The notes beneath the pieces are model-generated. The model was not told the DNA's origin. It saw nothing but the letters and a program-made list of their open reading frames with translations, and did no database searches. Position numbers and translations under genes: made by a program. This document shows positions 61,767-64,000 of a DNA stretch of 64,000 nucleotides, piece after piece. The DNA lies in NCBI RefSeq assembly GCF_040954835.1, contig NC_090696.1, positions 77,995,722 through 78,059,721 on the forward strand. The letters are read 5' to 3'. Position 1 is the first letter of the stretch. Every line of letters starts with the position of its first letter. Source of the DNA: Lepisosteus oculatus. Its lineage: Eukaryota; Chordata; Actinopteri; Semionotiformes; Lepisosteidae.

Positions 61767-63731
61767 ATGGCCGACACGCTGCGCAGGCTGGTGAGCACCT
61801 CCTCCTTCAGCGCCCTGCAGGACAAGCTGGACTCCTGGCTCAAGGACTATCATGTAAGTCGCCACGAAGCCGCCCGTCTCCCTTGCCCTTCATTCCTTCC
61901 TTCCTCTCACAGCTTTCTGGGGGGGTTTGTTTCTTTTGTTGTTGTTGCGGGCGGGATGGAGAAGTGTTTAAGACGCTCTGCTTTCCAGGTCTTGCCCAGC
62001 GAAAGTCATTTAAAAAAATAAAAAGAGGCAGGTTGTTGCAAGGGGAAACAAAAACGGATTGTGCAAAATGTTAATGAGCGGTGCTCCGCGCAGCACCTGA
62101 TCCCCTCGGTTACCACGGATGATAGTGGCGGATTTTCAGACGAGTGTTTCACACGATATAGTATAGATGTCTTCCCCAGCGACCAGTACACAGACCGCCG
62201 TGCGTGTATCTCTGCGGACGGGAACAGGGGAAGGCAAAGGCTGAACTAATTCCCGGTGAAGTCGTGTGTGTATGTGTGTGCGCGCATTGGAACGATGTGA
62301 CAGTGCTCAGCGGAGACGGGGTTCGCGGTGAATTTCGGGGTTCAGGGTCGTCATCTAGGGGCCTTGTTGTCGAAAGCGCTGGTTCCGCCGCAGAGTTTGG
62401 TTGCTACGGACGCTCGTTGTCATGGAGATCGCCAGACCCTTCCCGGCGTGGAAACAGGAAACACGCGAGCCGTGCCCTGCGCGTGCCTGGGAGCCGTCCC
62501 CGCGGCCCAGCGGCAGCACACGAGCGCGCCCTTGCAGAGCCCTTAAACTCCTATCCTCAGGTGTATCACACCTGTAGTGAGAGGTGCACTACTTGCATCA
62601 TTCCAGAGTTTGCACGGAGCTCCCTTCGTATTGCTATAACGGTTTACAGCAGCATCATATTTTTAGAACGTCACTGGATGTGATTTCAGACGGAAATCTC
62701 AAATATACTGTACCGAGATATATATATTGTAACGCTTACGGCCGACAGGCACTGTGTAAGAGCCGGCGTACCAGAGCAGGTGACGTCACCGCCCTTCCCT
62801 GTGATAGCAGGACCACAGCTACTGGGCTGTAGAGAGATCTCTCTTTAGCACACGGGGCTGGGTCACTGCGGAGTCCTGGGTTCGAGCCTCAGTCGGGATG
62901 GGGCCGACCTAATGCGGCAAGGGCGCCCGCCTGAGCCCCCATTGCGTTACAATATATAACTCCTGCGGTCCCATCCACAGTAATACGAACTATAACGCCT
63001 CATATGTAGCTCATTCCTGCAGTTTGAATGCGGGCAGTCAAAATGAAATTTGAAAGGACAGATTGTGCCGGTGTTATCATGGAGAATAATTATGACCGGG
63101 GGGTGAGGTAACTCCAGGCCGAGCCCCCCCCCCAGTGAGGCCTGTCTCTCGGACCCCCACAGCTCCTCTCCTGCGACCAGAACCTGAACCGGTGCTGCGA
63201 GCTGGTGGAGCTGACGGCCCGGGTGCAGGGGCAGCTCTTCGCCGTGCTCAGCCAGACGGCCAGCGAAGGTAGGGGCCCCCTCCCTCCCCCCGCTCGGTCT
63301 CCCTCCGCCGCCTGCCCCCCTCCCTCCGCCCGCTCGGTCTCCCTCCGCCGCCTGCCCCCCGCCCCCCGCCCCCCGCTCGTCTCCCGCTGACGCCGCCCTG
63401 TGACGTTGCAGGAGGCCACTATGCCGGAGTGGAGACCCTGAAGTCGCGCCTCCTGCCCTGGCTGGGCTCCTGCTTCGCCCTGGGCTCCGCGGGCGTGAGC
63501 GCCGACACCAGCCTGAGCCTGATCCAGGTACCGCCGCCGGGCCGGCGCACACGGCGCACACGAGAGGCGCGCCTGCAGCGCGGGTCTTTAAATGCGGCGT
63601 GTGTGTCTGCAGGAGTCCGTGGAGAAGGAGAAGAGGATCCGGGACCTGTCTCAGTCCCACGAGCACGAAATCCACAAGATGGAATCGCAGCTGAGCTCCA
63701 CGCGCCTGGAGCTGGACTCCGTCAGACAGGA
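61767..63731 (+). CDS. SPATA18: Mitochondria-eating protein (Mieap), amino-terminal exons only
   Basis: Four exons are in the window: 61767-61853, 63163-63268, 63412-63527 and 63613-63731, all with GT/AG borders and compatible phases, coding for the first 142 residues plus two bases. Human SPATA18 is 538 aa, so the remainder lies beyond the right edge. Matching features are [10 protein letters not shown] at the start, SWLKDYH, the CDQNLN...ELVE...VQGQLF segment, [18 protein letters not shown], and a charged stretch in exon 4 ([20 protein letters not shown]) that begins a coiled coil. Family role: p53-induced in mammals, it acts at mitochondria in mitochondrial quality control. The start has a good context (gcgATGG) and follows a TATA box. 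Intron 1 (1.3 kb) carries the TIR element at 62728. Confidence 0.93.
62728..62951. mobile_element. Short element with perfect inverted ends in SPATA18 intron 1
   Basis: The ends tgtaacgc (62728-62735) and gcgttaca (62944-62951) are exact reverse complements. Adjacent atatat copies (62722-62727 and 62952-62957) extend the palindrome to 14 bp or more and could be a 6-bp target duplication. The 224-bp body contains a tRNA-like segment with a B-box-like gggttcgagcctc at about 62879-62891. TG...CA ends with a short duplication could be a solo LTR; otherwise it is a MITE. Which one is undecided. Confidence 0.5.
63281..63360. repeat. 40-bp tandem duplication in SPATA18 intron 2
   Basis: The C-rich unit (tccctcc... 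then cgctcggtctccctccgccg and cctgcccccc) occurs at 63281-63320 and 63321-63360 with only minor differences near its start. It begins just 12 bp after the exon 2 splice donor. Confidence 0.85.
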
Positions 63732-63767
63732 GTGAGTCTCTCCTGCAGGAGCCCAGTTTCCTCTTCT

Positions 63768-63784
63768 GGGGGGGGGGGGGGGGG
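63768..63784. repeat. 17-G homopolymer
   Basis: Seventeen consecutive G residues lie 36 bp after the SPATA18 exon 4 donor. It is simple sequence and prone to length error in sequencing. Confidence 0.9.
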
Positions 63785-64000
63785 TGGACACTCAGGGTCC
63801 ATCCCGGGTTTCACTTTGTAGCTGCGAAGCTGTTGTCCCGCGCCTCTCTGGAGTTTAAGTGTGAGCGCGGCGTCAGAGGGACGAGACCGAGCGAGGAGTC
63901 TAGGCAAGGCCCATGGGGAGGTGATTTTTACAATATTGACGTGTATGTATGCGTGCATGTGTGTGAATCTTGGTTAACTAACTCACGAGTGTGATTTCCC

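Overview
This is vertebrate nuclear DNA, most likely from a ray-finned fish. Genes are split into short exons with GT/AG borders and CpG-rich promoters, and the repeats resemble families common in fish (CR1/L3-like LINE fragments, SINE-like copies with an L2-type tail, hAT-like MITEs, a tRNA-derived SINE). My impression from the repeats is an early-branching lineage such as gar, bowfin or sturgeon, but the species cannot be fixed from the sequence alone.

Five protein-coding genes can be read with confidence: OCIAD1 (+, 8 coding exons, 260 aa), DCUN1D4 (+, 11 coding exons, 286 aa), an LRRC66-type gene (-, 4 coding exons, 1325 aa), SGCB (-, 6 coding exons, 313 aa) and the first four coding exons of SPATA18 (+, running off the right edge). 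Each joined exon set keeps its reading frame. The order and strands DCUN1D4(+), LRRC66(-), SGCB(-), SPATA18(+) match human 4q12, and OCIAD1 is the human 4p11 neighbour of FRYL.

Layout: 1-18500 is non-coding and repeat-bearing, and is probably the first intron of a minus-strand FRYL gene (inferred from synteny). 18550-20870 is a CpG-rich, probably bidirectional promoter, followed by OCIAD1 to about 26830. 26831-33233 is a 6.4 kb spacer with no gene I can find. In human, OCIAD1 and DCUN1D4 lie on opposite sides of the chromosome 4 centromere, and OCIAD2 and CWH43 follow OCIAD1; neither was seen here. DCUN1D4 fills 33234-44837, the LRRC66-type gene 47216-53065 and SGCB 57226-60583. SGCB and SPATA18 are head to head, with start codons 1.2 kb apart.

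The genes do not form one pathway: OCIAD1 and SPATA18 act at mitochondria, DCUN1D4 in cullin neddylation, SGCB in the muscle dystrophin-glycoprotein complex, and LRRC66 is a poorly studied membrane protein. No exotic system was found. The most interesting items are the centromere-flanking adjacency, a perfect 13-bp hairpin with two TCGCGA cores just upstream of OCIAD1, the LRR-Ig-TM-long-tail layout of the LRRC66-type protein, and several mobile insertions whose target-site duplications are still visible.
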